NCBI RefSeq assembly: GCF_022867865.1
Contig: NZ_JALIEC010000002.1
Location: 372,001 to 436,000 of the forward strand
Direction of reading: 5' to 3'
DNA length: 64,000 nucleotides
DNA from: Phaeobacter sp. J2-8
GTDB lineage: Bacteria > Pseudomonadota > Alphaproteobacteria > Rhodobacterales > Rhodobacteraceae
Each line of letters starts with the position of its first letter. The first letter of the stretch is position 1. The notes beneath the pieces were generated by a model, which was not told where the DNA came from, ran no database searches, and was given only the letters and a program-made list of their open reading frames with translations. The translations under genes and the position numbers were made by a program. Positions 9,962 through 19,381 of this stretch are shown here, one piece after another.

Positions 9962-10192
9962 TTAGCCCAATTCGATCCGATAGCTTTCGATCACGGTATT
10001 CGCCAAAAGTTTTTCACACATCTCGGCGACCTGGGCTTCCGTGGTGCCGTCGGCCAGATCAAGGTCAATCACCTTGCCCTGACGCACGCCATTCACCCCA
10101 TCAAACCCAAGCGCCCCAAGCGCATGGCGCACCGCTTCGCCCTGGGGGTCCAGCACACCATTCTTCAGCATCACATGCACACGCGCTTTCAT
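9962..10192 (-). CDS. purS: Phosphoribosylformylglycinamidine synthase subunit PurS
   Basis: A 76-residue protein of the PurS family, which bridges PurQ and the small PurL in the FGAM synthase complex. It has the conserved [17 protein letters not shown] start and the [11 protein letters not shown] segment. The ATG at 10192 is used; a GTG two codons upstream is in frame. It sits 37 bp ahead of purQ. Its presence implies the three-part form of the enzyme, not the single long PurL of gammaproteobacteria. Confidence 0.95.
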   Translation of the reverse strand: MKARVHVMLKNGVLDPQGEAVRHALGALGFDGVNGVRQGKVIDLDLADGTTEAQVAEMCEKLLANTVIESYRIELG

Positions 10193-10233
10193 CCGCACCG
10201 TTCCTCTGTCACATCCCGCAGCCAGGCTGGCGG

Positions 10234-10256
10234 GCTTCTTCTCTTGTCAAATACGC
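10234..10256 (-). repeat. Dispersed intergenic repeat, GCGTATTT-AGAGAAGAAG type
   Basis: On the minus strand the gap between purC and purS carries GCGTATTTGACAAGAGAAGAAGC. The same core occurs twice, as an inverted pair, at 15661-15729. It resembles the ATATTT-CAGAAGAAG repeat seen elsewhere in the window. Confidence 0.55.
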
Positions 10257-10282
10257 AATTCCACCCGAAGATACGGGCGCAA

Positions 10283-11044
10283 TCAGTTGATAAGTTTCGG
10301 TTTTTCCATCGGCGTCGCATTGCGGGGCATGACGCCCAAACGTGTTGCGACCTCGGTATAGGCATCGGTCAACGATCCCAGATCCTGACGGAACACATCC
10401 TTGTCCAGCTTCTTGCCGGATTCGATGTCCCACAAACGACAGCTGTCGGGGCTGATTTCATCCGCGACGATAAGACGCTGGAAATCACCGTCAAAAATCC
10501 GGCCGATCTCGATCTTGAAATCCACCAGACGAATGCCGACACCATACATCAAACCCGACAGGTAATCGTTCACCCGCAACGCAAGGCTGAGGATGTCATC
10601 CATATCTTGTGGGCTGGCCCAGCCAAAGGCGGCGATATGTTCTTCGGTGACCAGCGGATCGCCCAGATCATCATCCTTGTAGCAATATTCGACGATCGGC
10701 CGCGGCAGGCGCGTGCCCTCTTCGATGCCCAACCGTTTTGACAGCGATCCGGCCGCATAATTGCGCACGATGATTTCCAGCGGCACAATTTCACAGGCTT
10801 TCACCAGTTGTTCCCGCATATTCAAACGCTTGAGAAAATGCGTCGGCACGCCAACCTCGTTCAGGCCGGTCATGAAAAACTCGCTCAGGCGGTTGTTCAA
10901 CACGCCCTTGCCGTCAATCACGTCTTTTTTCTGCGCATTGAAAGCGGTGGCGTCATCTTTGAAATACTGCACGATGGTGCCAGGTTCCGGGCCTTCATAA
11001 AGGATCTTGGCCTTGCCTTCGTAAATCTTCTTGCGACGCGCCAT
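10283..11044 (-). CDS. purC: Phosphoribosylaminoimidazole-succinocarboxamide synthase
   Basis: A 253-residue SAICAR synthetase, the eighth step of purine synthesis. Motifs include [13 protein letters not shown] at the ATP-binding N-terminus, [18 protein letters not shown] near residue 95, and VDFKIEIGR followed by [12 protein letters not shown]. The ATG at 11044 gives the expected start [10 protein letters not shown]. It is followed by purS and purQ on the same strand, so the three likely form one transcript. Confidence 0.96.
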   Translation of the reverse strand: MARRKKIYEGKAKILYEGPEPGTIVQYFKDDATAFNAQKKDVIDGKGVLNNRLSEFFMTGLNEVGVPTHFLKRLNMREQLVKACEIVPLEIIVRNYAAGSLSKRLGIEEGTRLPRPIVEYCYKDDDLGDPLVTEEHIAAFGWASPQDMDDILSLALRVNDYLSGLMYGVGIRLVDFKIEIGRIFDGDFQRLIVADEISPDSCRLWDIESGKKLDKDVFRQDLGSLTDAYTEVATRLGVMPRNATPMEKPKLIN

Positions 11045-11275
11045 TTCGCGAACTCTCCTGCAATGCGCGGATTGGGCCAAGTCCCGCCGCGCGTGGGCTC
11101 TCTTACGCCATGCTCTTGATTGTCGCAAGGCAACCCGGTGACCTGGGGCCGTTCCAGGCCCGCGCGAGCGGACCGATGTAACTGTATACGCTGTCGCAGG
11201 TGCCGCGTTCCCCTTGCGAAGTGACGCGCGCAACGGCATATCTTGGGCAACCCTATTGTCACCAGAGGACGGACC

Positions 11276-11590
11276 ATGACCACATTCGACGATCGCGAAA
11301 GCGCTTTCGAAAACAAATTCGCCCATGACGAAGAAATGAACTTCCGCGCCGAAGCGCGCCGCAACAAGCTGGTTGGTCTTTGGGCCGCTGGTCTTCTGGG
11401 CAAATCCGGCGATGAGGCCGACGCCTATGCCAAGGAAGTCGTGAAATCGGATTTTGAAGAAGCCGGCATCGAAGATGTGGTGCGCAAGTTGACCGCAGAT
11501 CTGGGCGACAAAGCCACCGATGCCGAAATCCGCGCCAAAATGGTGGAAATGCTGGTCGAAGCCAAAGGCCAGATCCTCAGCGGCCTCTGA
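11276..11590 (+). CDS. ATPase inhibitor subunit zeta (DUF1476)
   Basis: A 104-residue protein starting [20 protein letters not shown], the family signature of the alphaproteobacterial F1-ATPase zeta inhibitor. In Paracoccus denitrificans the N-terminus inserts into F1 and blocks ATP hydrolysis. The charged, helical composition and length match. It is monocistronic, with a strong terminator immediately downstream and purC diverging upstream. Confidence 0.92.
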   Translation: MTTFDDRESAFENKFAHDEEMNFRAEARRNKLVGLWAAGLLGKSGDEADAYAKEVVKSDFEEAGIEDVVRKLTADLGDKATDAEIRAKMVEMLVEAKGQILSGL

Positions 11591-11612
11591 TTTCGCCGCA
11601 AATCGGTTTTAC

Positions 11613-11643
11613 AACGGCCCCGGATTTCAGGGGCCGTTTTTTG
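11613..11643 (+). terminator. Intrinsic terminator after the zeta subunit gene
   Basis: A 9-bp GC-rich stem (AACGGCCCC / GGGGCCGTT) with an 8-nt loop is followed directly by a T-rich tract. It lies 23 bp after the stop codon. Confidence 0.9.
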
Positions 11644-11746
11644 TTTGACCGCTGCGATCCTCATAATCATCTTGAAAATTATGTATTTGCGTCATGTGAG
11701 CCGCTGTGGCATCCGCGCAATCATGCCTGACAGGAAAGATCACCCC

Positions 11747-12757
11747 ATGACCAATGCCCTAAGCACCCTTTTGCAAAGCCGCGACTGGCTTTTGACCGAT
11801 GGCGCCACCGGCACCACCCTGTTCAACATGGGGCTGACGGCGGGCGACGCGCCCGAATTGTGGAATGTGGACGAACCCGACAAGATTCGCGCGCTTTATC
11901 GCGGTGCGGTCGAGGCCGGTTCGGATATTTTCCTGACAAATTCCTTTGGCGGCAATGCCTCGCGGTTGAAGCTGCACAATGCTCAGGATCGCGTTCTGGA
12001 ACTGAACCGCATCGCTGCCGAACTGGGCCGCGAAGTGGCCGATGCCGCCGGACGCCCGGTTGTGGTGGCCGGGTCGGTTGGGCCGACCGGCGACATCATG
12101 GAACCTGTCGGCACCCTGTCCCATGCGGACGCGGTTGAAATGTTCCACGAACAGGCCGAGGGGCTGAAAGCCGGGGGCGCAGATGTGCTCTGGGTCGAGA
12201 CGATTTCCGCCCCCGAAGAATACCGTGCCGCAGCCGAGGCCTTTGCCCTGGCGGACATGCCATGGTGTGGCACCATGAGTTTCGACACCGCTGGCCGCAC
12301 CATGATGGGTGTGACAGCCGCTGATATGGTGCAAATGGTACAGAGCCTGCCCAATCGCCCGCTGGCCTTTGGCGCCAATTGTGGCACCGGCGCCTCGGAT
12401 CTTCTGCGCACAACCCTCAGCTTTGCGGCCCAAGCCCCGGAAGTCCCGGTGATCGCCAAGGGCAATGCCGGCATCCCGAAATATGTCGACGGTCACATCC
12501 ATTATGATGGCACGCCGGAATTGATGGCAGAATATGCGATCATGGCGCGTGACGCCGGTGCAACGATCATTGGCGGCTGTTGTGGCACCCTGCCCGAACA
12601 CCTGCGCGCCATGCGCGAGGCGCTGGAAACCCGCCCGCGTGGCGACAAACGCCCAACGCTGGAGCAAATCGTCGCTGCAACCGGTGGGTTTTCGTCGGAC
12701 AGCGACGGCTCTGGCGAAGACAAGGCCCCGGCCCGAAAACGCCGCCGTCGCGGCTGA
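11747..12757 (+). CDS. bmt: BHMT-like homocysteine S-methyltransferase
   Basis: A 336-residue member of the homocysteine methyltransferase (Pfam S-methyl_trans) family. The Zn-binding cysteines are in GANCGTGASD (near 222) and IIGGCCGTLPEH (near 280). The N-terminus LTDGATGTTLFNMGL is typical. The tail is acidic then very basic (KAPARKRRRRG). It is close in form to the N-terminal module of cobalamin-dependent methionine synthase. With the corrinoid protein at 14184 it may form part of a split MetH; a betaine-dependent role is the alternative. The ATG at 11747 has an AGGAAAG upstream. Confidence 0.82.
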   Translation: MTNALSTLLQSRDWLLTDGATGTTLFNMGLTAGDAPELWNVDEPDKIRALYRGAVEAGSDIFLTNSFGGNASRLKLHNAQDRVLELNRIAAELGREVADAAGRPVVVAGSVGPTGDIMEPVGTLSHADAVEMFHEQAEGLKAGGADVLWVETISAPEEYRAAAEAFALADMPWCGTMSFDTAGRTMMGVTAADMVQMVQSLPNRPLAFGANCGTGASDLLRTTLSFAAQAPEVPVIAKGNAGIPKYVDGHIHYDGTPELMAEYAIMARDAGATIIGGCCGTLPEHLRAMREALETRPRGDKRPTLEQIVAATGGFSSDSDGSGEDKAPARKRRRRG

Positions 12758-12920
12758 TCCCAAGGCGCAAGCCTTCCTTAACCAAGATTGGGGTATTCCC
12801 GTGGCATGTCTTCCGTGCCTGATCACATCCGTCCCGACGATTGGCTCTGCGCCTTGCCCGCCTTGTGCGCTGCCTTTCGCGCGGCGGCACAGGGTGGCGT
12901 GCCGCGTCGTCAAAGCCGCG

Positions 12921-14006
12921 TCAGAACAGGTCCAATTGATCCCCCGGTTGCGCGGGCACCTTGAACAGATCACACCGCAACCCGGACACCCGGCGATCCA
13001 GCCCAAGCGCCCGTGCCTTGCGCCGGAACCGCGCGGCGATGATTTCGGCATAATGCCCTTCGCCCCGCATCCGATGGCCCCATCGGGCGTCATAATCCTT
13101 GCCACCGTGCATTTCCCGCAGCCGCGCCATGACGCGCGCGGCGCGATCCGGGTAATGTTCGGCCAGCCAGGCCTGCCACAACGGCGACACCTCCTGCGGC
13201 AAGCGCAACATGATCCAGCTTGCGGCATCGGCCCCCGCCGCCGCGCCTGCGTCCAGAATCCTCTCCATCTCGGGGTCGGTCAAGGCCGGCACCACCGGCG
13301 ACACCATCAACCGCACGGGAATTCCGGCCTCTGTCAATCGACGGATGGTTGCCATCCGGCGGCTGGGGGCTGGCACGCGCGGCTCCATCTTGCGGGCCAG
13401 ATCGCGGTCCAACGTGGTCACGGAAACCCCGACCCGCGCCAATCCCTGTGCCGCCATCGGCGCCAGAATATCAATGTCACGTTCGACCAACGTGCCCTTG
13501 GTGACAATCGCCACCGGATGACGGAACGCCGCAAGCACCTCAAGACAGGCGCGCATGATGCCACGGTCACGCTCCAGCGGTTGATAGGGATCGGTATTGG
13601 TGCCGATGGCAATCGGGGCGACGCGGTATTTGCGCGCCCGCAACTCACGCGCCAGAACCTCGGGGGCATTGGGCCGGGCCACCAACCGGGTTTCGAAATC
13701 CAAACCCGGCGACAGCCCAAGGTAGGCGTGACTGGGCCGGGCAAAACAATAGATACAGCCATGCTCGCAGCCGCGATAGGGATTGATCGAACGATCAAAC
13801 GGCAAATCGGGCGAGCGGTTATAGGTGATCAAACTGCGCGCAACCTCCTCTCGGATCTCGGTGCGCACCAACGGCAGATCTTCCTCGATCTCCCAGCCAT
13901 CATGCGCCGCAACCCGGGCATGACGCTCGTATCGACCGGTTTCGTTGCGGGTCGCCCCCCGTCCCGGCCTTTGTCGCAAGGTGATATCAGGCGGCAATTC
14001 ATCCAT
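12921..14006 (-). CDS. PA0069-family radical SAM protein
   Basis: A 361-residue radical SAM protein with the iron-sulfur cluster motif CEHGCIYC near residue 80, preceded by SINPYRG. It also has NTDPYQPLER and VTKGTLVERD segments, typical of this spore-photoproduct-lyase-like family. Its reaction is not established. It lies between the BHMT-like gene (convergent) and the corrinoid gene (divergent). That placement could be chance, but a radical SAM enzyme near corrinoid genes deserves note. Confidence 0.85.
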   Translation of the reverse strand: MDELPPDITLRQRPGRGATRNETGRYERHARVAAHDGWEIEEDLPLVRTEIREEVARSLITYNRSPDLPFDRSINPYRGCEHGCIYCFARPSHAYLGLSPGLDFETRLVARPNAPEVLARELRARKYRVAPIAIGTNTDPYQPLERDRGIMRACLEVLAAFRHPVAIVTKGTLVERDIDILAPMAAQGLARVGVSVTTLDRDLARKMEPRVPAPSRRMATIRRLTEAGIPVRLMVSPVVPALTDPEMERILDAGAAAGADAASWIMLRLPQEVSPLWQAWLAEHYPDRAARVMARLREMHGGKDYDARWGHRMRGEGHYAEIIAARFRRKARALGLDRRVSGLRCDLFKVPAQPGDQLDLF

Positions 14007-14183
14007 GCCGACACTTTAGAACAGAACACGAACACTTGCAATTCCGACCATCCAGATTCGCAGATCCAACCGGCACAGGTCGGTTGCGTTCGCGCCAATG
14101 TCGCAATCCGGCAATCAAAGCCCGCGCATTTTGGCGAATGCTGGTCACAACCGGGTCGCCAGACCCAAAAAGGGAACTTCGCT

Positions 14184-14885
<702 letters not shown>

Positions 14886-14893
14886 ATCCAGCC

Positions 14894-15613
14894 ATGACCA
14901 CGGCCTCGCCCCCGATGGATATGGGCCTGACGGATGCGGGCACTAAGGATGCCGGGCTGGCGGATGTGGGGCTGACGGATGCGGGGCTGACGGATGCGGG
15001 GCTGACAAATTCGGGCCTCGCCCCCGCGGGCAAGGGCCGCATCCTGTTGATTGCCTGCGGGGCTTTGGCGCGTGAAATTCTGGCGCTGAAGTCCGCCAAC
15101 GGCTGGGACCATCTTGACCTGACCTGTTTGCCCGCCAAATTGCACAACACACCGGATCAGATCACGGATGCGGTGCGGGCAGCGGTGGCACGTCACCGCG
15201 ACGCCTATGACCGGCTGTTTGTGGTCTATGCCGATTGCGGCACCGGTGGCCGGCTGGCCGCGGCCTGTGACGACATGGGCGTCGAAATGGTGCCCGGTCC
15301 GCATTGCTATAGTTTCTTCGAAGGCAATCAGACGTTTGCCGCCCGCGAGGAATTCACGGCCTTCTTCCTGACCGATTTTTTGGTGCGTCAGTTTGATGCC
15401 TTTGTCTGGCAACCGCTCGGGCTGGATCGTCATCCAGAGCTGCGCGAGATGTATTTTGGCAATTATGACAAGCTGGTCTATCAGGCGCAGACCGATGATC
15501 CCGCTCTGACAGAGAAAGCCCAAGCCTGTGCTGATCGGCTGGGTCTGGCTTTTGAGCGCCGTTTTACCGGCTACGGCGATTTGACCGCGATCCTCGACCG
15601 CTTTGCCAAGTAA
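14894..15613 (+). CDS. DUF1638 domain protein with N-terminal GLTDA repeats
   Basis: A 239-residue protein. Residues 11-42 are a low-complexity run of pentapeptides (GLTDA-like). The DUF1638 domain follows, with ILLIACGALAREIL, HNTPDQIT and VVYADCGTGGRL. This domain recurs next to corrinoid and methylamine-type methyltransferase genes, but its biochemical role is unknown to me. The Cys residues in ACGA, ADCG and PGPHCYSF could bind metal. It is cotranscribed with the corrinoid gene. Confidence 0.82.
   Translation: MTTASPPMDMGLTDAGTKDAGLADVGLTDAGLTDAGLTNSGLAPAGKGRILLIACGALAREILALKSANGWDHLDLTCLPAKLHNTPDQITDAVRAAVARHRDAYDRLFVVYADCGTGGRLAAACDDMGVEMVPGPHCYSFFEGNQTFAAREEFTAFFLTDFLVRQFDAFVWQPLGLDRHPELREMYFGNYDKLVYQAQTDDPALTEKAQACADRLGLAFERRFTGYGDLTAILDRFAK
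14924..15019 (+). repeat. 15-bp tandem repeat inside the DUF1638 gene
   Basis: Six 15-bp units (consensus GGGCTGACGGATGCG) encode GLTDA-type pentapeptides ending in GL; two adjacent central units are identical. Repeats of a codon multiple can expand or contract without breaking the frame, so copy number may vary between strains. Confidence 0.85.
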
Positions 15614-15660
15614 CCCCGCAAGAAACGCCAGGTTCACGGCCTGTGGCATCTACCGGATTT

Positions 15661-15729
15661 GCGTATTTTAAAAAGAGAAGAAGCAGATGGATCGCGCCCT
15701 GCACGGGCTTCTTCTCTTCTTAAATACGC
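15661..15729. terminator. Long inverted repeat between convergent genes, probable bidirectional terminator
   Basis: The left arm GCGTATTTTAAAAAGAGAAG plus AAGC pairs with a right arm ending CTTAAATACGC across a loop of about 22 nt. It lies between the convergent DUF1638 and aroB genes. Each arm is a copy of the AGAGAAGAAG repeat also seen at 10234. Confidence 0.7.
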
Positions 15730-15768
15730 CTGTTCCTACGTTGCCCGACGCGCAGGCGTTTGCGATGG

Positions 15769-16890
15769 TTATTGTGCCAAGCCATCCCGAAGAACGTCAA
15801 GCACAACTGCGCTCGGCACCTCTGCGGTCACAAATGCCGCGCCAATGCCGCGCGCCAGAATGAAGCGCAATTGGCCGTCGACGACTTTCTTGTCCTGTCC
15901 CATCAGGTCCAAGAGCGCCTCTGCCCCCGGCAGATCGCCGGGAATATCCGCCAGATCGCATTTCATGCCCATGGATTTCAAATGCGCCCGCACCCGGCTT
16001 GGATCCTCTTGCGAACACAGTCCAAGCCGCGACGACAGCTCAAACGCCATCGCACAGCCGATTGCTACGCCTTCGCCATGCAGCAACCGGTCGGAATAAC
16101 CGGTCGCGGCCTCCAAGGCATGACAGAAGGTATGCCCAAGGTTCAGCAATGCGCGGTCGCCCTGTTCGGTTTCGTCACGCACCACGATCTCGGCCTTCAT
16201 CTCACAGGAGCGGCGCACCGCGTGAATGCGGGCTGCGGCGTCGCCTGCGGCCATCTTGGGGCCATTGACCTCTAGCCATTCAAAGAAGGCCAGATCGCCC
16301 AGCATGCCGTATTTGATCACCTCGCCATAACCGGCAAGGAAATCGCGCGGCGTCAGCGTGTTCAACACATCGGTATCCGCCAGTACCAGCGACGGCTGAT
16401 GAAACGCACCGATCAGGTTCTTGCCCTGCGGGGCATTGATCCCGGTTTTGCCGCCAACCGAGCTGTCGACCTGGGCCAGAAGCGAGGTCGGGATCTGTAC
16501 GAACCGCACCCCGCGGCGCAGAACCGAGGCTGCAAATCCCGCCAGATCGCCGATTACCCCGCCGCCAAGCGCCACGACAACGTCACGGCGTTCGATCTTT
16601 TGCTCCAGCAGCCATTCGACCGCGCGCGAAAACTGGGGCCAGGCCTTTGTCGCTTCGCCCGGAGGCAGGGCCAGGGCCACCATCTCGATACCTTCGGAGG
16701 CCAATCCGGCCCGCAGGCCGTCCAGATGCGCCGCCGCGACGTTTTCATCCGTGATCACCGCAACACGGGGCCGCGCCAGAAACGGCGCAATTTCGGCACC
16801 TGCGCGGACCAAAAGACCGCCCCCGATGCGAATGTCATAAGCCCGATCGCCCAGCGGGACGTGCACGGTTTCACCAAAAGTCTGGGTCAT
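15769..16890 (-). CDS. aroB: 3-dehydroquinate synthase
   Basis: A 373-residue NAD- and metal-dependent enzyme, step two of the shikimate pathway. Motifs are ALGGGVIGDLAGFAAS near 105, PTSLLAQVDSSVGGKTGIN near 135 and LNLGHTFCHALEA near 253; the metal-binding Glu/His residues lie within GYGEVIKYG and HTFCHA. The ATG overlaps the end of aroK (ATGA), the usual aroK-aroB pair. Confidence 0.96.
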   Translation of the reverse strand: MTQTFGETVHVPLGDRAYDIRIGGGLLVRAGAEIAPFLARPRVAVITDENVAAAHLDGLRAGLASEGIEMVALALPPGEATKAWPQFSRAVEWLLEQKIERRDVVVALGGGVIGDLAGFAASVLRRGVRFVQIPTSLLAQVDSSVGGKTGINAPQGKNLIGAFHQPSLVLADTDVLNTLTPRDFLAGYGEVIKYGMLGDLAFFEWLEVNGPKMAAGDAAARIHAVRRSCEMKAEIVVRDETEQGDRALLNLGHTFCHALEAATGYSDRLLHGEGVAIGCAMAFELSSRLGLCSQEDPSRVRAHLKSMGMKCDLADIPGDLPGAEALLDLMGQDKKVVDGQLRFILARGIGAAFVTAEVPSAVVLDVLRDGLAQ

Positions 16891-17434
16891 TCCTGTCTCT
16901 CCAACACATCGGGGCGCAGTTCCAGCTGGTCCAGCACCCGCGCCGCAGTTTGATCGATTGTAAAAGTCTTCTCAGCCTTCACCTTGATGTCGGCCTTGGC
17001 GTATTCCGGCACCCGCAGCTCATAAAGATGTTTCAGCGTTGCATAGGGATCTGCGGTGCGCAGCAGCGGCCGGGTGTCTTTGTGCCCGACGCGATGCCAC
17101 AGAACATCCAGATCGGCATCCAGCCAGACGGCCACGCCCTTGGCCGAAATCATGTCCCGGTTGGTCCCCGAAAGAAAGGCCCCGCCGCCAGTCGACAGAA
17201 CACAACGTTGCGTGCCCAGAAGCGGCCGATCACCTGGGTTTCCTTCTGGCGGAAAAACGCCTCGCCATCGCGAGAGAAGATCTCGGCAATCGACATATTT
17301 GCCGCTTCGACAATCTCTGCGTCCGAATCCAGAAACGGCACGCCCAGACGATGCGCAAGCGCCCGTCCCACCGCCGTCTTTCCGGCGCCCATCATTCCGA
17401 CCATCACAATGGTCTTATTCACCTGCCAGCGCAT
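16887..17434 (-). CDS. aroK: Shikimate kinase, frameshifted in this sequence
   Basis: The N-terminal half has the P-loop GMMGAGKTAVGRALA and the shikimate-binding segment FLDSDAEIVE. The C-terminal half (from MISAKGVAVWLDAD) is in another frame. Adding one base at 17222-17226 gives VIGRLLGTQRCVLSTGGGAF, with the expected GGG substrate motif, recreates GCCGGC and yields 182 residues. A sequence error is much more likely than loss of an aromatic pathway gene. It overlaps aroB by 4 bp. Confidence 0.88.
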
Positions 17435-17642
17435 ATTCTCGTCGTTTTCGGGCTGAAAAACGCCAACCCCATTCAAAATGTTGTTTCCTGGACGTGAATG
17501 ACGTGAACTTGGGCAAAAGGCCAGATATAAGAAACAAAAAACCACCCCGCAAAGCGGGTTCCTTCACACCCACCGGACCGGGCGGTGACGTCGCGGTGCC
17601 GCGTTGGGCAAAGACATTGGCAAAGGCAGAGGCAGTCACGCG

Positions 17643-17792
17643 ATGGGGCGATTGATCAAATATCTCTTTTATCTGGCAATTTTGGCCGGAATTGGCCTTG
17701 TGGGCTATGCATATATCGGGCCGTTTTTCGGGGCCGATTTTTCACCCCCGGCACAAGAGATTCGCAGGCCGGTGGAACTCGATGCGGGTTAA
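17643..17792 (+). CDS. Small single-pass membrane protein
   Basis: A 49-residue protein with one hydrophobic helix (about residues 5-25, YLFYLAILAGIGLVGYAYIG) and a short polar tail. It overlaps the next gene by 11 bp in a different frame, which supports real translation. A frame extension to 17604 is possible. Function unknown; its position suggests a link with the exported protein downstream. Confidence 0.6.
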   Translation: MGRLIKYLFYLAILAGIGLVGYAYIGPFFGADFSPPAQEIRRPVELDAG

Positions 17793-19378
17793 ACAGGCCT
17801 GGTGCGGGGCGATGATGCTGGCGATGGCCGCAACGCCATCGGCCGCACAGGACCCTTTGTCGGCGATTGACTGGCTTGATCGGCAATCTCTTGCCGACGA
17901 TGATCTGGCGCTTGCGCCAAATGCCGCGCGCCCGTCAAATGCGGCCCGCCCGCCCGGTAATGGCCCGTCGACGAAACCCGCCATCGCCGAGCCGCCGGTG
18001 ACCAGAGACGCCCGCCGGCCAGAGATCACCGTCAGGCCGCTGGATGAAGCGACCAGCGACGCTGTCGGGCTATTGCCATCCCATGTGACCGGATTTCCGC
18101 AATCCCTGTGGCAGGGCAGCGATGCCGCCCGATTGTCGGATCTGATGATTGCGCAGAATGTCGATGGCCAGCCGGCCATGCAATCGCTGCTGTTTGCACT
18201 TTTGTTGGCCGAGGCCCTGCCGCCCGCCCAATCCGAAGGCCGTTTCCTGATGGCGCGGGTCGACCGGTTGATCGCGCTGGGGGCCGTGGCCCAGGCGGCG
18301 GAACTGTTGTCGCAGGCCCATGCCGATGAAGACCGCGACCTGTATGCCCGGGTGCTGGATCTGGCGCTGCTGTCCGGTCCCGGCGTTTCGGCCTGTGAAA
18401 AGCTGGTTGAAGATCCCGGAATGGCGCCGGATCTGGACACGCGGGTCTATTGTCTTGCGCAGGGGGGGCAATGGGATCTGGCTTTGACCACATTGGAAAC
18501 CGGGCGCGCCCTGGGCGACATCACGGCGGCGCGGTATTCCCTTTTGCTGGCCTTTCTCGACCCGGAGCTGGCCTCTGGCCTGCCGACCCTGCCCCCGTCC
18601 CAGCGGCTGACGCCCTTGGAATACCGCCTGCATGAGGCAATTGGCGAGCCTGTGCCAACCCAAAGACTTCCCCGTGCCTTTGCCACGGATGATCTGACCG
18701 GGGACAGTGGTTGGAAGGCCCAGATCGAGGCCGGTGAACGTCTGGTGCGCGCCGGGGCGCTGGCGGAGCAGCGACTGTTTGCATTTTATACCCTTGGGCG
18801 GGCCTCGGCCTCTGGCGGGGTTTGGGACCGGGTTCAGGCAGTACAGAGCTTTGAGACCGCACTACAGGCCTGGCGATGTGCGGGCCACGGCCACGACGCT
18901 TCTGGCGGTCTGGCCAATGATGGTGGACAACGGGTTGGCCACCGCATTTGCCAAGACATATGCCCGGCAATTGGCGGATCTGCCGCTCACCGGCAGTGCC
19001 ATGGCGGTCTATCAACAGGTCGCCTTGCTGTCGCCGGACTATGAATTGCTGTCCCGCTTGATGTCGCCACTCGGGCTGCACCAGAAATTTGCCGTGGCCT
19101 TGGCCCAGGGGCGCCCGCAAGAGGCCAGTGCCCCGACATCGCGCGCCCGGGCCATTGCCGAAGGTTTCACCACTTCGCCGCCAGCGTCGCTGGTCGCGCT
19201 GTTGGACCAGGATAAACTGGGCGAAGTCATTTTGCGCGCCATGTCTTTGGCCTATCAGGGCTATCTCGGCGATGAGACCTCGCTGACCGAAGCGCTGGCC
19301 ACCCTGCGGCATGTCGGATTGGAAGACACCGCCCGGCGCATGGCATTGCAGGCGCTGTTACTGTCGGCTGAGGGCTGA
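17782..19378 (+). CDS. Exported protein of unknown function, frameshifted
   Basis: The start MRVKQAWCGAMMLAMAATPS followed by AAQ looks like a Sec signal peptide. A Pro/Ala-rich linker (residues 45-85) follows, then a long helical region rich in Ala/Leu with tetratricopeptide-like spacing. The frame breaks at GCCTGGC (18868-18874); deleting the T restores GCCGGC and gives 531 residues reading LQAGDVRATATTLL. No enzymatic motif is seen. It ends 3 bp before xerD, so the two are cotranscribed. Confidence 0.65.
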
Positions 19379-19381
19379 TCC

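Noticed and set aside
11644-11746. SAM- or SAH-type riboswitch ahead of bmt
   Set aside because: The 100-nt leader has no stem arrangement or conserved core that I could match to a known class.
12806-12964. Small open frame of 52 codons between bmt and the radical SAM gene
   Set aside because: It overlaps the end of the radical SAM gene on the other strand, has no clear ribosome site and no recognisable fold; chance opening in GC-rich DNA is more likely.
14007-14183. Cobalamin riboswitch ahead of the corrinoid gene
   Set aside because: No B12-box-like GCCACTG element is present in this 177-bp region.
14924-15019. CRISPR-like array of short repeats
   Set aside because: Units are only 15 bp with no spacers and lie in frame inside a coding region, so this is a coding tandem repeat.
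18868-18874. Dcm-type CCWGG as the error motif
   Set aside because: GCCTGGC appears only in the three insertion cases, the five deletion cases have no CCWGG, and intact in-frame GCCTGGC exists elsewhere (DoxX gene at about 44606). GCCGGC explains all eight.
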